A DNA stretch of 64,000 nucleotides from the NCBI GenBank assembly GCA_031216915.1, contig CM062294.1, forward strand, positions 27,590,985 to 27,654,984. Direction: 5' to 3'. Positions 1-11,501 of the stretch are shown one piece after another (position 1 is the stretch's first letter; every line of letters begins with the position of its first letter). This stretch comes from Pictodentalium vernedei. Its lineage: Eukaryota > Mollusca > Scaphopoda > Dentaliida > Dentaliidae. A program made the translations under genes and the position numbers. Under the pieces are notes generated by a model that saw only the letters and a list, made by a program, of their open reading frames with translations, was not told the origin of the DNA and did not search any database.

Positions 1-672
1 CACTTTTTCAAAGTCCTGAAAAAAGTTCCTTGTGATCAAACCGATAGGGATTTTTTTTAACCATTCTATTCTACTGGATAAAAGTAAGCTTTATACAAAA
101 TAAGAATTTTCTGTGCCGTGTAGTTTTGGAGATATGGCAGTTTTAAGGTTTTTCCTATTTTTAGCTCCCGAGGTTCCCACGGGGCAATGAGAAAATTTTT
201 TTTGCCATCAATCAACTACTTATGACCCATCAACTCATATCAAATTTGGTTCAAATCGACCTCACGGTTCTGAAAATAGAAATTTTAGGCGTGGCCAAAA
301 TTTTTGCCCCTCCCATAACGAAGGCAAATGATGCCTGACAAACTTCTCTTGAACAAACTTGGTTCTAAACCTCAAAAGGACTCTGTATACCACATATCAA
401 GTCTCTGCTACTGGTGGTTTATTAGAAGAAGATTTTCAAAAAATGTGGCCATTTTTTCCCCACACCTCTGCTCAATATGAGCCGAAACCTATTTTGGATA
501 AAAATCAAAATGCCCCTATATAACCACTACTTACATGAAATATAATTAAAATGTGGCCAGTGGTTTAGGAGAAAGAGGCTCAAACACCACCTTCACGCAG
601 GACGAAGGATGCCAGACGACAGACGAAGAGTGATAAGAAAAGCTCACCCTGACTTTCAATCAGGTGAGCTAA
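1..672. repeat. Terminal part of a dispersed 'gagctaaaaa' repeat
   Basis: This is non-coding repeat sequence ending in a gacgacagacgaag-type segment, a short inverted repeat (gctcaccctgac / caatcaggtgagc) and 'gagctaaaaat' at about 661-672. The same ending recurs near 2,545, 6,240, 7,755, 13,280 and 15,065, so it marks the end of a repeat family. I recognise the style from bivalve genomes but cannot name the class. Confidence 0.6.
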
Positions 673-989
673 AAATTTGTTTGTCTTAAAATTGACCGAA
701 ACACAAAAAACAAATAAAAAATTCTGGATTTTGGTCCAAAATTTTCGAAGTCCCACCCGGCCCCCAAATTTTCAGTATCCAAGAACGAGTCTACATTAAG
801 CAAGCCAACTCCATAGGCTACACTGTCAATCCTTGAGCCCCTCAGGATTGACAAAAATAATCTGGACATCATGTCTTTTCTTCAGTTGATCATAAAGTAA
901 AATGTAGAGCTTCCCTATGAAGCCCCTTGATACAACCTATGTGGGTTAATCTTAGTTACACACCTCCAGAGGGTACTGAATACAAAATT

Positions 990-1828
990 TTTAATTCTTC
1001 AGCAAAATGGCAAAATGGCCAATTCCGGCTCCCATAGAGAGCCCAAATATTAATCCAGGCTCTTGATTTGAACACAGTTGAACCTGACTTTCCAAGAGAT
1101 GTTGTGTGCCGAAAATGAAAGCATTCTGACTGTTGGATCTGAAGAAGAGAAATTGTTAAGAAATTTCTTCGAATTGCACTAAGTTAAAATTTGAGCTACC
1201 ATAGCGAGCCCAAATATTAACCTATGGATCCGATTTGAACGAACTTGAATCTGACCCCTCCCCCCCCCCCCCCCCCCCCCCCCCCCAGATATGTTGTATA
1301 CCAAATGTGAAAGCATTCTGACGAGTGGATCTGAAGAAGATTTTTGAAGAAACTCCCTCATATTGTACTAAGTTAAATTTCATGTTCCCATATTGAGCCC
1401 AAATATTAACCTAGGCACTCGAATTGAACAACCTGGAATCTGACCTCCCCCCCCAACCCCCCCCCCCCCCCCCCCCAGAGATGTTGTATACCAAACATGA
1501 AAGCATTCTGACTGGTGGATCAGAAGAAGAAGATTTTTAAAGAAATTTCCTCATATTGCAATAAGTAAAAATTTGGGCTACCATAGTCCATAGTGAGCCC
1601 AAATATATACCTAGGGATCTGATTTAAACAAACTTGAATATGACCCCCTTAGAGATTTTGCATACCAAATATCAAAGCATTCTGACTGGTGGATCTGAAG
1701 AAGAAGACTTTTTTAAATAACCCTCCATATTGAACAAAGATAAAATTTGGGTTTTATTTTCATATTTCATATTATTATGAACCAATGAGCTTTATTTCAA
1801 CAAACTTTTATCTGCCCCCCCCCCCCTA

Positions 1829-1864
<36 letters not shown>

Positions 1865-1930
1865 ACCTAGGAATGCTGTATACCAAATATCAAAAGATTC
1901 TGATGATTGGTTCTGGAGAAAATTTTTTTT
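990..1930. repeat. Degenerate tandem array, ~170-200 bp unit, with poly-C tracts
   Basis: The phrase 'gagcccaaatatt' recurs near 1,040, 1,208, 1,396 and 1,597, followed each time by 'ttgaacaaacttgaatctgaccc', 'gatgttgtataccaaat', 'gcattctgac.ggtggatctgaagaag' and 'cctcatattg'. Units are about 170-200 bp. In several units the short C run after 'tctgac' has grown into long homopolymers (1,260-1,286; 1,457-1,476; 1,831-1,864). No coding potential is seen. Confidence 0.8.
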
Positions 1931-2544
1931 TAATTTTTGCAAATACGCTCAGTATTTTTTCGATGCCCATTACAGACCACCCTAACATAACTGATGGCAA
2001 TTTTTTTTTTACCATTCAATTCTACTGTTTATAAGGATACTTCATACCAAATAAAAGCTCTCTGTTCAGTGTGGTTTAGGAAATATGGGCAGGAATTTTT
2101 TTTTTTGCATGGGTCAAGTACTTATGACCTAATATTACCACAAACCAAATTTGGTTCATACTGGACCATCGGTTCAGAAAACAGAAATTTTGGGCAGGGC
2201 CAAAAATCTTACCCCTCCTATTACAAAGACAAATATTACGTCACAAACTTTGTTTGAACAAACTTGATTCTACTCCACATATGGAAGCTCCATAGCAAAT
2301 ATAAAGTCATTGTACACACTGGTTCTTGAGAAGATTTTTAAAATATTTTGGAGCATTTTCCCCCACTCCCTCCCTATGGGGCTGGGCATGCTGAGTTGAA
2401 CAAAAATGAAATGCCCCTTTGGGACCATCACTCACACAAACTTTCACTTGAATTGGCCCAGTGGCTTTGGAGAAGACCAAAACATGGTGTTGACGGACGA
2501 CAGACCACAGACGGAAAGCGATGAGATTAGTCAAGATGAGCTAA

Positions 2545-3165
2545 AAAATTTTTTGTCTTAAATTGTCCCACCCAGACCCCAAATTTTCAGTGTAAAGAAA
2601 AAGAATTGTTTTGTCTTAAAATTGACCGAAACACGTAAAAAACAAAAAAAAATTCCAGATTTTGGTCCAAAATTTTCGAAGTCCCACCCGGCCCCCAAAT
2701 TTTCAGTGTAAAAACAAAAAAAAATTTGGTTAAAATTGACCAAAACGCATAAAAAACAAAAAAAAAATTCCAGATTTTGGTCCAAAATCCCAGACCCCAA
2801 ATTTTCTGTGTAAAAAAAAAAAAAAAATTTTTAGGTCTCAAAATTGACCAAAACACATAAAAAACAAAAAAAATTCCGGATTTTGGTCCAAAATTTTTGA
2901 AGTCCCACCAGGCCCCCAAATTTTCAGGGTAAAAAAAAAAAAAAATTTCTTGTCTTAAAATTGACCGAAACGCATAAAAAACAAACCAAAAATTCTGGAT
3001 TCTGGTCCAAAATTTTTGAAGTTCCACCAGGCCCACAAATTTTCAGTGTAAAAAAAAAAATTTTTTTTGTCTTAAAATTAACCGAAACACATAAAAAACA
3101 ACAACAAAAATTTCCAGATTTTGGTCCAAAATTTCAATCAAAAACGGGACCCCAAATTTTCAGCT
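2545..3165. repeat. Tandem repeat, ~108-119 bp unit, five copies
   Basis: 'ttggtccaaaat' recurs at about 2,664, 2,776, 2,884, 3,003 and 3,120. Each copy has the same context: 'ttaaaattgaccgaaac', a purine-rich stretch, 'ttccagattttggtcc' and 'ccccaaattttcagtgta'. A lone related copy lies near 669-775. Length differences come mainly from A-runs. The reading frames across this block are low-complexity by-products of the repeat. Confidence 0.85.
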
Positions 3166-3527
3166 TAAATATGAACCCAGGGACTTGGCTTGAACAAACT
3201 TGAATCTCACCCCCCTAAGGATGCTGCATACCAAATATCAAAAGATTCTTATTGGTAGAACTGAAGAAGAAGATTTTAAAAAAATATTCCTCATACTGCA
3301 CTAATTTAAACATTTGGGCTCCTATAGAGAGCCCAAATATGGACCCAGGGAATTGATTTCAATAAACATGTGAAACAATCTTCCAAAGATGTTATATGTG
3401 AAATTTTAAAGCTTTTGGAGCAGTGGTTTGGGAAAAAAGTAGACTTATATGTTTTTCCCATTACCCACAAAGAGTTAAAAAATGCTGACTCAGCACTTTT
3501 TCAAAGTCCTAGAAAAGTACCCCATGA

Positions 3528-3612
3528 TTATTTATTTATTTATTGGTGTTTAAGGTCACATTTATGCACAATGGCTAATCGTGACCGTGACAGTTTTACG
3601 GGTGGAGGAAGC
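3528..3612 (-). mobile_element. SINE fragment (3' tail only)
   Basis: The (ttta)n tail, 'ggtgtttaaggtcac', 'gcacaatggctaatcgtgacc' and 'acgggtggaggaagc' match the 3' part of the full-length SINEs at 6,971-7,331 and 53,080-53,444. The body is missing. The sequence passes directly into the satellite array, so the array boundary lies within the SINE. Confidence 0.75.
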
Positions 3613-6062
3613 TTGGGAAGCCATGATCGTTGAATGATCGCGACCAAAAGGGGACTTTGTCATCTGGGCTTCATCTGGAGTGATCCTACGAAGTTGCAAT
3701 GAAATCCCTTCATAAATATGACCTGTAGACTGTGCTCAAGGTTTTCAGGCGTCAGTCCCCTGAAGCCGTCACAGCTGACCAATCAGGACCAAAAGGGGAT
3801 GTCATCATCTAGGCATTATATGGAGTCGACCTAACAAGTTACAATGAAATCCTTCCATAAATACGACCTGCAGACCATGCTAAAGGTTTTTGGGCTCGGG
3901 CAGCCATCAAGGCTGAATGATCGCAACCAAAAGGGGACGTTCTCATCTAAGACATTATTTGGAGTCATCCTACTAAGTTACAATGAAATCCCTTCATAAA
4001 TATGACCTGCAGACTGTGTTAAAGGTTTTTGGGCTTTGGGCCTCTGTAGTTGTCACAGTTGCCCAATCGCGTCCAAAAGGAGACATTCTCATCTCGACAT
4101 TATATGAAGTCAACCTACCAAGTTACAATGAAATCCCTTCATAAATATGACCTGTAGACTGTGCTACAGGTTTTCGGGCTTAGGGCTCGGCAGCCATCAT
4201 GGTTGAATGATCGCAACCAAAAGGGAAATTCCTATCTGGGCATCATCTGGAGTGATCCTACGAAGTTACAATGAAATCCCTTCATAAATATGACCTGTAG
4301 ACTGTGCTCAAGGTTTTCGGGCTCCGGGCCCCTGAAGCCGTCACAGTTGACCAATCACGACCAAAAGGGGATGTCATCATCTAGGCATTATATGGAGTCG
4401 ACCTAACAAGTTACAATGAAATCCTTCCATAAATACGACCTATAGACTATGTTAAAGGTTTTTGGGCTCGGGCAGCCATCAAGGCTGAATGATGGTGACC
4501 AAAAGTGGTCGTTCTCATCTAGACATTATTTGGAGTCATCCTACCAAGTTACAATAAAATCCCTTCATAAATATGACCTGCAGACTGTGCTAAAAGTTTT
4601 TGGGCTTTGGGCTTGGGCAGCCATCATGGTTGAATGATCGCAACCAAAAGGGGACATTCTCATCTGGGCATCATCTGAAGTGATCCTACGAAGTTACAAT
4701 GAAATCCCTTCATAAATATGACCTGTAGACTAGCTGTGCTCAAGGTTTTCGGGCTTCGGGCCCCTGTAGCTGTCACAGCTGACCAATCACGACCAGAAGG
4801 GGATGTCATCATCTAGGCATTACATTGAGTCATCTTAACAAGGTACAATGAAATCCTTCCATAAATACGACCTGTAGACCATGCTAAAGGTTTTTGGGAT
4901 CGGGCAGCCATCAACGCTGAATGATCGCGACCAAAAGGGGACATTCTCATCTAGACATTATTTGGAGTCATCCTACCAAACTACAATGAAATCCCTTCAT
5001 AAATATGACCTGCAGACTGTGCTAAAGGTTTTTGGTCCTTCGGGCCCCTGTAGCCGTCACAGTTGCTCAATCGTGTCCAAAAGGGGACGTTCTCATCAAG
5101 ACATTATATAAAGTCAACCTACCAAGTTACAATGAAATCCCTTCATAAATATGACCTGTAGACTGTGCTAAGGGTTTTCGGGCTTTGGGTTGAGCAGCCA
5201 TCATGTTTGAATGATCGCAACCAAAAGGGGACATTCTCATCTGGGCATCATCTGGAGTGATCCTACGAAGTTACAATGAAACCCCTTCATAAATATGACC
5301 TGTAGACTGTGCTCAAGTTTTTCGGGCTTCGGGCCCCTGTAGCTGTAACAGTTGATCAATCTCGACCAAAAGGGGATGTCATCATCTAGGCATTATATGG
5401 AGTCAACCTAACAAGATACAATGAAATCTTTTCATAAATACGACCGATAGACTATACTAAAGGGTTTTGGGCTCGTGCAGCCATCAAGGCTGAATGATCG
5501 CGACCAAAAGTAGATGTTCTCATCTAGACATTATTTGGAGTCATCCTACCAAGTTACAATGAAATCCCTTCTTAAATATGACCTGCAGACTGTGCTAAAG
5601 GTTTTCGGGCTTCGGGCCCCAGTAGCCGTCACAGTTGCCCAATCGTGTCCAAAGGGGGATGTTCTCATCTAGACATTACATGAAGTCAACCTACCAAGTT
5701 ACAATGAAATTCCTTCATAAATATGACCTGAAGACTGTGCTAAAGGTTTTGGGGCTTCGGCCTCGGGCAGCCATCATGTTTGAATGATCGCAACCAAAAG
5801 GGGACATTCTCATCTGGGCATCATCTGGAGTGATCCTACGAAGTTACAATGAAATCCCTTCATAAATATGACCTGCAGACTGTGCTCAAGGTTTTCAGGC
5901 TTCGGGCACCTATAGCTGTCACAACTGACCAATCACAACCAAAAGGGGATGTCATCATCTAGGCATTATATGGAGTCAATCTAACAAGTTACAATGAAAT
6001 TCTTTCATAAATATGACTGATAGACTATGCTAAAGGGTTTTGGGCTCGGGCAGCCATCAAGG
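3613..6062. repeat. Satellite array, ~143 bp monomer, four-monomer higher-order unit
   Basis: About 17 monomers carry 'aagttacaatgaaatcc', 'ttcataaatatgacctg', 'gactgtgctaaaggttttcgggc' and 'accaaaagggga'. Four monomer types can be told apart before the shared core: A 'gggcatcatctggagtgatcctacg', B 'ggcattatatggagtc.acctaac', C 'gacattatttggagtcatcctacc', D 'gacattatatgaagtcaacctacc'. The order read is ABCD ABC ABCD ABCD AB. Successive B monomers lie at about 3,828, 4,399, 4,831, 5,404 and 5,975, giving spacings of 571, 432, 573 and 571 bp. The 432 bp step lacks one D. Confidence 0.9.
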
Positions 6063-6247
6063 CTGAATTTGAACAAACTTGAATTTACATATGATAAGGA
6101 ACATGCACACCAGATTTGGTTCAATTTGGTCCAGGAGTTTGTGAGAGGTCAATAATGTTAAGTTTACGTCAAACGGACGAAGACAGATGCACGACGGACG
6201 GAAAGAGATTAATAAAGCTCCCCTTGAGCATCGCTCAGGTGAGCTAA
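6063..6247. repeat. 3' end of dispersed repeat, copy 1
   Basis: This copy shares 'acttgaatt.acatatgataag', 'atgcacaccagatttggttc', 'ggtccaggagtttg', a gacgga-rich stretch and 'ccttgagc.tcgctcag.tgagcta' with 7,590-7,757. It appears to be the repeat's terminal ~180 bp. The satellite array abuts it, which suggests the array expanded inside such an element. Confidence 0.7.
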
Positions 6248-6289
6248 CAAATATGGAAGCATTCTGATTGACCGTTCCGGAGAAGAAAA

Positions 6290-6958
6290 TATTTAAAGAT
6301 ATTTCCACATATTACACCAAGTTAAAATTTGGGCCCCCATAGGGAGACCAAATATAACCCACAAACACGATTTGAACAAACTTGAATCTGATCCCCCCAA
6401 GAGATGCTGTATATCAAATACAAAAGGATTCTTACTTGTGGGTCTGAAGAAGATTTTTAAAGAAATTTCCTCATATTGCACCAACTTCGGGCTCCAACAA
6501 AAAGCCCAAATATTATCCCAGGGACCCGATTTGAACAAACTTGAATCAGAGGTGTTGTATACCAAATATATATTGAAAGCATTCTGATGGGTGGACCTGA
6601 AGAAGAAAATTTTTGAAGAAATTTCCTCGTATTGCACCAAGTTAAAATTCGGGCTCCCACAGGGATCCCAAATATTGACTCAGGGACTCGACAAACTGGA
6701 ATCTGATCCCTTAGAGAAGTTGTATACCAAATATGTAAACATTCTGACTGGTGGATCTGAATAAGAATAGGGAGCCCAAATATTAACCCACAGACTCGAT
6801 CTGAACAAATATGAATCTTACTCCCCCAGAGAGCACAAAGTTAAACTTTGGGGTCAATAAAGCGCCCAAATATTAACCTAGGTACCTAATTTGAACAAAA
6901 CTTGAATCGGACTCCCAAAGAGATGTTGAATATCAAATATGAAAGTCTTCTGACTTGT
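6290..6958. repeat. Degenerate ~170 bp tandem units (same family as 990-1930)
   Basis: The units 'gagcccaaatatt', 'ttgaacaaacttgaatctga', 'gatgttgtataccaaat' and 'ggatctgaagaag' continue here in decayed form. The 6,971-7,331 SINE interrupts them, and 7,344-7,590 continues the same series. No gene is seen. Confidence 0.75.
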
Positions 6959-6970
6959 GGATCTGAAGAA

Positions 6971-7331
6971 TTTATTTATTGATGTTTAAGGTCACATATT
7001 TCTGCACAATGGCTAATCATGACCGTGACAGTTTTATGGGTGGAGGAAGCCGTAGTACCCGGAGAGAACCACCGAGCAACGACGAGCAGCTGCCAGCTCC
7101 CCAACATCGTAACTCCGCACTGCAGCACAGGCAGGGTTAGATTGGTTGAAGACATGCATACCATCGACGTGCAGTACGCCTTAGTACACGGCGTCATCGT
7201 GCCCCCACGCGGGCAATGGAGATGAAGTGTCTTGCCCAAGGACACAACGCGGTTGCCGCAGGTGGGATTCGAACCGAGGACCTCTCGGCTTGCAGCCTGC
7301 ACCTCTACCTACTGAGCCACCGCGCTCCCCT
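6971..7331 (-). mobile_element. tRNA-derived SINE, full length, with target duplication
   Basis: On the minus strand it begins with a tRNA-like head: 'gtggctcagtaggtagagg' resembles an A box and 'ggttcgaatcc' a B box. The body contains 'ttgtgtccttgggcaag.cacttcat' and a CG-rich core, and the element ends in an ATTT/TTTA-type tail. Direct repeats GGATCTGAAGAA (6,959-6,970) and GGATCTAAAGAA (7,332-7,343) flank it as an 11/12 target-site duplication. It inserted into the ~170 bp repeat array. The body segment resembles conserved central SINE domains; I did not assign the superfamily. Confidence 0.9.
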
Positions 7332-7343
7332 GGATCTAAAGAA

Positions 7344-7757
7344 GATTTTTGAAGAAATTTCCTCATATTGTACCAAGTTAAAATTCAGGCTCCCATAGAG
7401 AGCCCAAATAATAACTCAGGTACTCGATTTGAACAAACTTGAATCTGTACCCCTAGAGATGTTGTATACCTAATATCAGAAGATTCTGACTGAAGGTTCT
7501 GGATAAGATTTTTAAAAATTTTTTTCAAATATATGAGTACTATCAGAGTTATGACCCTTGTGTTCCCCATGTGGGCGTGGCAACTTTATTTGAACAAACT
7601 TGAATTGACATATGATAAGAAAGATGCACACCAGATTTGGTTCAATTTGGTCCAGGAGTTTGAGAGAAGTCAATGATGTAAAGTTTAAGCCGGACGGTCA
7701 GACGGACGAAAAGTGATTAGTAAAACTCCCCTTGAGCTTCGCTCAGCTGAGCTAAAG
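7344..7757. repeat. Dispersed repeat: tandem unit remnant plus 3' end, copy 2
   Basis: This is one further degenerate ~170 bp unit followed from about 7,590 by the same terminal ~170 bp as 6,063-6,247, ending 'cagctgagctaaag'. It contains no gene. Confidence 0.7.
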
Positions 7758-7974
7758 ATAAGAAATCAATTTCTATTGGTACGTTTGTTCTGTTATCAGG
7801 GCTTGCATTTTAGAATCACGACCAGGCTGATCAACAGGCCTGATGAAGTGGTCGACAAGGCTGATTGTTGGTCATTGGGGCCGATTTAGTTTTTCACACT
7901 TGCATGCGCATATAAATTTGATATTTCATGTGTATTGTGTTATAGAAAAACCTGTCTTGAGAGACCACTGTCAT

Positions 7975-9246
7975 TAGTGTTGAAACGATTACCTATTTTT
8001 CAAAGTCGACTAGTCGACGGAGTAATCGATTCAAAATTGACTAGTCGGCTTTTCTGTTGAAAACATAATTGTCTCAGTAAATTAGGTGATAAGAGACTGT
8101 TACATGTAAGTTGATAACCCTTTTGTTTAACCCTTTACCTAACATGAAAAGCAGACGACACTTGCAAAAAAAATTCTTGAATAACTAATTTTTTTCATTT
8201 TTTGTCTCAAAAACATAGGTTATGACCCCTCGTTGGAACGAGCTCGACGAGCTCGTTCCAATGAGGGGTCATAACCTATATTTTTGAGACAAAAAATGAA
8301 AATATTTTGAAAATTAATTGGCGATTTTTTAGAATAGTGCTGGCCGGTTTTGGCCATTACGTTGGGTAAAGGGTTAATGACTCGTTTGACAGGTGTTTGA
8401 TGAAGTTTCCTTGTCAAAGTCATGAACGTAGCTGTTCTCTTTTTCGTATTTTTAGTTATTTAAAACATTGTTCATATTATAGCTTTAACCATTCAGTAAA
8501 AAAATTAGGATATTTGGGAAGTGCGTACCTCCTAGTTGTCTGTCCATACAGTGGAAAAAAGTACCCAATGATGTTAAAACAGGAGTTTCGTGAATTTGTA
8601 AAATGTTTGAAGTGCAATTTTGCCCGGTGCAATTAATTAAAAACTCCCGGGTCAAATTTTGTGACGGACAGTTTCCTCACCTTTATGTCTGGTCTTCGCC
8701 AGCTCGCACCCAAACCACTACAGTAATATCATAGAATATGGAGCTAGGGCACTGATTTACCTTTGAGGAAGACAGGGCAATTGGCTCATAGAAGATTCAC
8801 TTATATACATGTACAAGAGTCAGTTTAAGTATGGGAACTCTGCAGAAACTGCAATTAAGAAGTGTGAGCGACTTGGGTGAGGGACAGAATGCTTGTATGA
8901 ATTAACGGCATCTTTGAAGTTGTACATCAAAGAATTTTTCTTCAACGCGTACCAGTGATTAGATTACATAGGTGAAATCAGTGCTTGTAATGCTGCTGAA
9001 ATCTAAGTTGTAACATTTTCGGCATCAACAAACAACAATGATTGCATTGATATCCACTTCTCAATAAAATTTAAAATAGGTCCACCATAAAGCAGAAACG
9101 TCTGATGTTTGTAATCATTAACCCCCACTATTGGCATTTTACGACTTCATCTCTGAGTTTCCCGACTAGTCGACTGGTGGATTTCAGAGTCGATTTTTCC
9201 GAAAATCAAATCGACTTCGACTAGTCGACTAATCGTTTCAACACTA
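7975..9246. mobile_element. hAT-like non-autonomous element, 1,272 bp
   Basis: The terminal inverted repeats begin TAGTGTTGAAACGATTA at both ends, followed by repeated 'gactagtcgac' motifs. The flanks are a perfect 8 bp duplication, ACTGTCAT (7,967-7,974 and 9,247-9,254), the duplication length typical of hAT transposons. It carries no transposase and contains the TTAA-flanked palindromic MITE at 8,127-8,377. Confidence 0.9.
8127..8377. mobile_element. TTAA-flanked palindromic MITE, copy 1 (piggyBac-like)
   Basis: TTAA-CCCTTTACC and GGTAAAGGG-TTAA form the ends. The centre is a near-perfect hairpin around 'ttatgacccctcgttggaacgagctcg'/'cgagctcgttcc', with arms of about 60 bp. TTAA target duplication and CCC-starting ends are piggyBac hallmarks. 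The hairpin generates mirror-image open frames on both strands that are not genes. Confidence 0.85.
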
Positions 9247-9402
9247 ACTGTCATGAGAGATCACCTGTCTTGAGAGACTGCTGTGACCTTGTGCCGTTTG
9301 GTGGTATTACGCTGTAATTGACCTGTCATGAAAGACCACCTGTTTTGAGAGAGCACTTTTGCCTGTCAAAAAGGGTGGTCTCTCAAGACAGGTTCTACTG
9401 TA

Positions 9403-11500
9403 TTTGATGATCTGTTATGAATAAAAATTAGTAATTCCAACCTAATTGCCTTTCATTAATTTGCTATGGGCTATTAACCCCCCACTGCCCCCCCCACGTC
9501 CCTGCCCCCCCCCCCACCCCCCCACCCCAGGCTTGGGACAATATCCCTTTCTCCGATACGTACCGATACGGCAACACACGATACGGGTACTGGTGCGGAC
9601 GTCCAAATTTTGTCGTATTGCCATACCACTATACAGCCCGGTCACCAATCTTGAAATTCAACTCTTTCACTCTCAATACATTCAACACATCACATTTTAG
9701 GCTTGGGTGATTTGGCCAACTCAAATACCCCGCAATTCAGAATATAACACCTGGGGTACACCGGAATACCGATTATTAAATCAGGGTATTTTTTGTTTGG
9801 TTCGCATCACTGTTTGCGAAGAAAGATCTCCGAGGTGTGTTCTCAAAATTTGCGCGCATGGTACAATTCAGTATTTTATGCACTCATCCAACATTCCAAT
9901 TCAAAAATGGTAAAACTACAGATAAACCATGCAACAATCCACCAATTCATTATGAACATCCGTTGGTTAGGCGAAATGATAAATTTTTAGCCATCATTTT
10001 ACAAGCGTTTTCAAAGCAGTTGGCAAAACTTCATTCGTGTTTTCTACGATGTCGGAGCCTATTAATTAGCCCCCTTTATGTGCACCCGTTATTCTTCGTA
10101 AGCATCTTCCACAACTTTTTTGTTCGGGAGAATCGATTTGAAAATTGCAAAGTGGAAGTCCACCCATGAACTGCAAGAGCATGTCTCAATCACTGATGTA
10201 TTTTCATTGCCAACCTACATGTACCTCGCCAGGGGTAGTCCAGTTTTTTCTATGTATTTGGTAACGTTAGTTGTCGTGATCATCAGACGACTACTTACCA
10301 ATTTTCATCGTAATTACCAGCGCCTGTGACTAAAATCATCTTTATTCTAAAACTGAAAAGCAGAATGATGTGCCAAGACTCAGAGGGGCCACATGGTAAC
10401 TCACATTTGTAAAGTTAAGGATGGGCTTGTGACAGAGTATGAGCTCAGACATGCGTGACCAGTCAGTGCAGTACATGATAGAATATGGGAAATTGGGGGT
10501 GGGGTGGGGGTGGGGTGGGGTGGGGTGGGGTGGGGGTGGGGTGTGTCTGTGTGTGTGGGGGGGGGTGAGTGGGTGGGTGGGTGGTGGGGGGGAGGGGGGA
10601 CTGAAGTTGATCCCCCTCTTCCCTAACATATCTGTGCTCCAACTATGAATAGCTGGCTCTAGTATTGTCCCTGTGATCTTAAATGTAGTTTCAATACCAG
10701 GATATCAAGATACGTATCCCCATCCCCCCCCCCCCCCCCCCCCAACCTTTCTACATGTTGAAAACAAAGTGTTCTCTTTTTGTTCCAAACCTACACCCTC
10801 AGTTTCGGAAAAACTTTAAAAGTCAGTGGTGAGCAGGTGAATCTGAAATGAAATTAGGTGAGTAACGATGTGTTATCTTTACCTGGAAGACGGTGCAGAT
10901 TTCATTTTTCATCCAACATTAAGAAATGAATTGTTGCCTGCCTTGATATGTGAAAAGGAGATAAGTGATTTTATTTCTTTAAAATAAAATTCATTCCGAA
11001 GCAAAAACGGTATTGTCTTTATTTTCACGAATTTGCTTTGCTGAACATTGCTTGTACAGTCCATTAAAGACCTGGTTTTCATCACCCCTGATTTCTAGTG
11101 CTAAACTAGGAGTGATGAACCCAGTTTGCATTACTATCTATAGTACTGGAAAAATACCGAGTATAACCAATTAACCTCGTTATCAGTACAGCCTGACAAA
11201 AAAATCACACCTCGCGAACTAAATGTCGAACAGGTAAGATTTGAATCAATCAAAAAAAACCCCATTTTGTTCAAAAATGCATAACCATAAGAAAATGATT
11301 GATTTGGCAGGCCTACGTCCCGAAAAAGTGTCAATAATACGGCATTTTAATCCGTGGAGTGCTATTCTGTTTTCGATACACTGACAGACATGACCATAAT
11401 CCTGCCCATTAATTATTAGTGAATTTATTACCAACCAATGAGGCAGGCGCCAGCACAACTATGTGTGACATCCCACCAATGCTCACTGCATAGTGTAAGA
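9403..11500. other. Intergenic stretch without recognisable genes
   Basis: It holds a C-rich simple run (9,478-9,530), the G-rich block at 10,497-10,600 and a poly-C run (10,724-10,743). An imperfect hairpin around 11,067-11,120 pairs 'ctggttttcatcacccctg' with 'aggagtgatgaacccag'. Short frames at 9,707-10,329 show no recognisable domain. Confidence 0.5.
10497..10600 (+). repeat. GGGGT/GGGT microsatellite with G-quadruplex potential
   Basis: Dozens of G runs of 3-5, separated by single T, extend through 'gtgtctgtgtgtgtgg' into further G runs. This satisfies the simple G3+N1-7 quadruplex rule several times over. The predicted glycine/tryptophan-rich peptide is a translation of the simple repeat and is not supported as a gene. 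Confidence 0.85.
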
Positions 11501-11501
11501 A

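Larger units (their letters stand above)
7941..9402. mobile_element. pogo/Tigger-like non-autonomous element (outer layer of a nest)
   Basis: The right end reads 'ggtctctcaagacaggttctactg' + TA; its complement, TA-CAGTAGAACCTGTCTTGAGAG, matches the left end TATAGAAAAACCTGTCTTGAGAG apart from a few bases. TA flanks both ends. CAGTAGAACC-type ends are typical of pogo/Tigger-like Tc1/mariner elements. The host part is short (about 190 bp), because a 1,272 bp hAT-like element occupies 7,975-9,246. No transposase is encoded. Confidence 0.75.

Noticed and set aside
3613-6062. Possible CRISPR-like array of regular repeats
   Set aside because: Whole monomers repeat, with no unique spacers between short repeats, and the genome is eukaryotic. 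It is a satellite.
8220-8423. Minus-strand open frame of 67 codons
   Set aside because: It lies on the hairpin of a TTAA MITE, and its sequence mirrors the plus strand. It is a by-product of the palindrome.
10342-10648. Proline/histidine-rich and glycine/tryptophan-rich frames
   Set aside because: They are translations of the GGGGT microsatellite.
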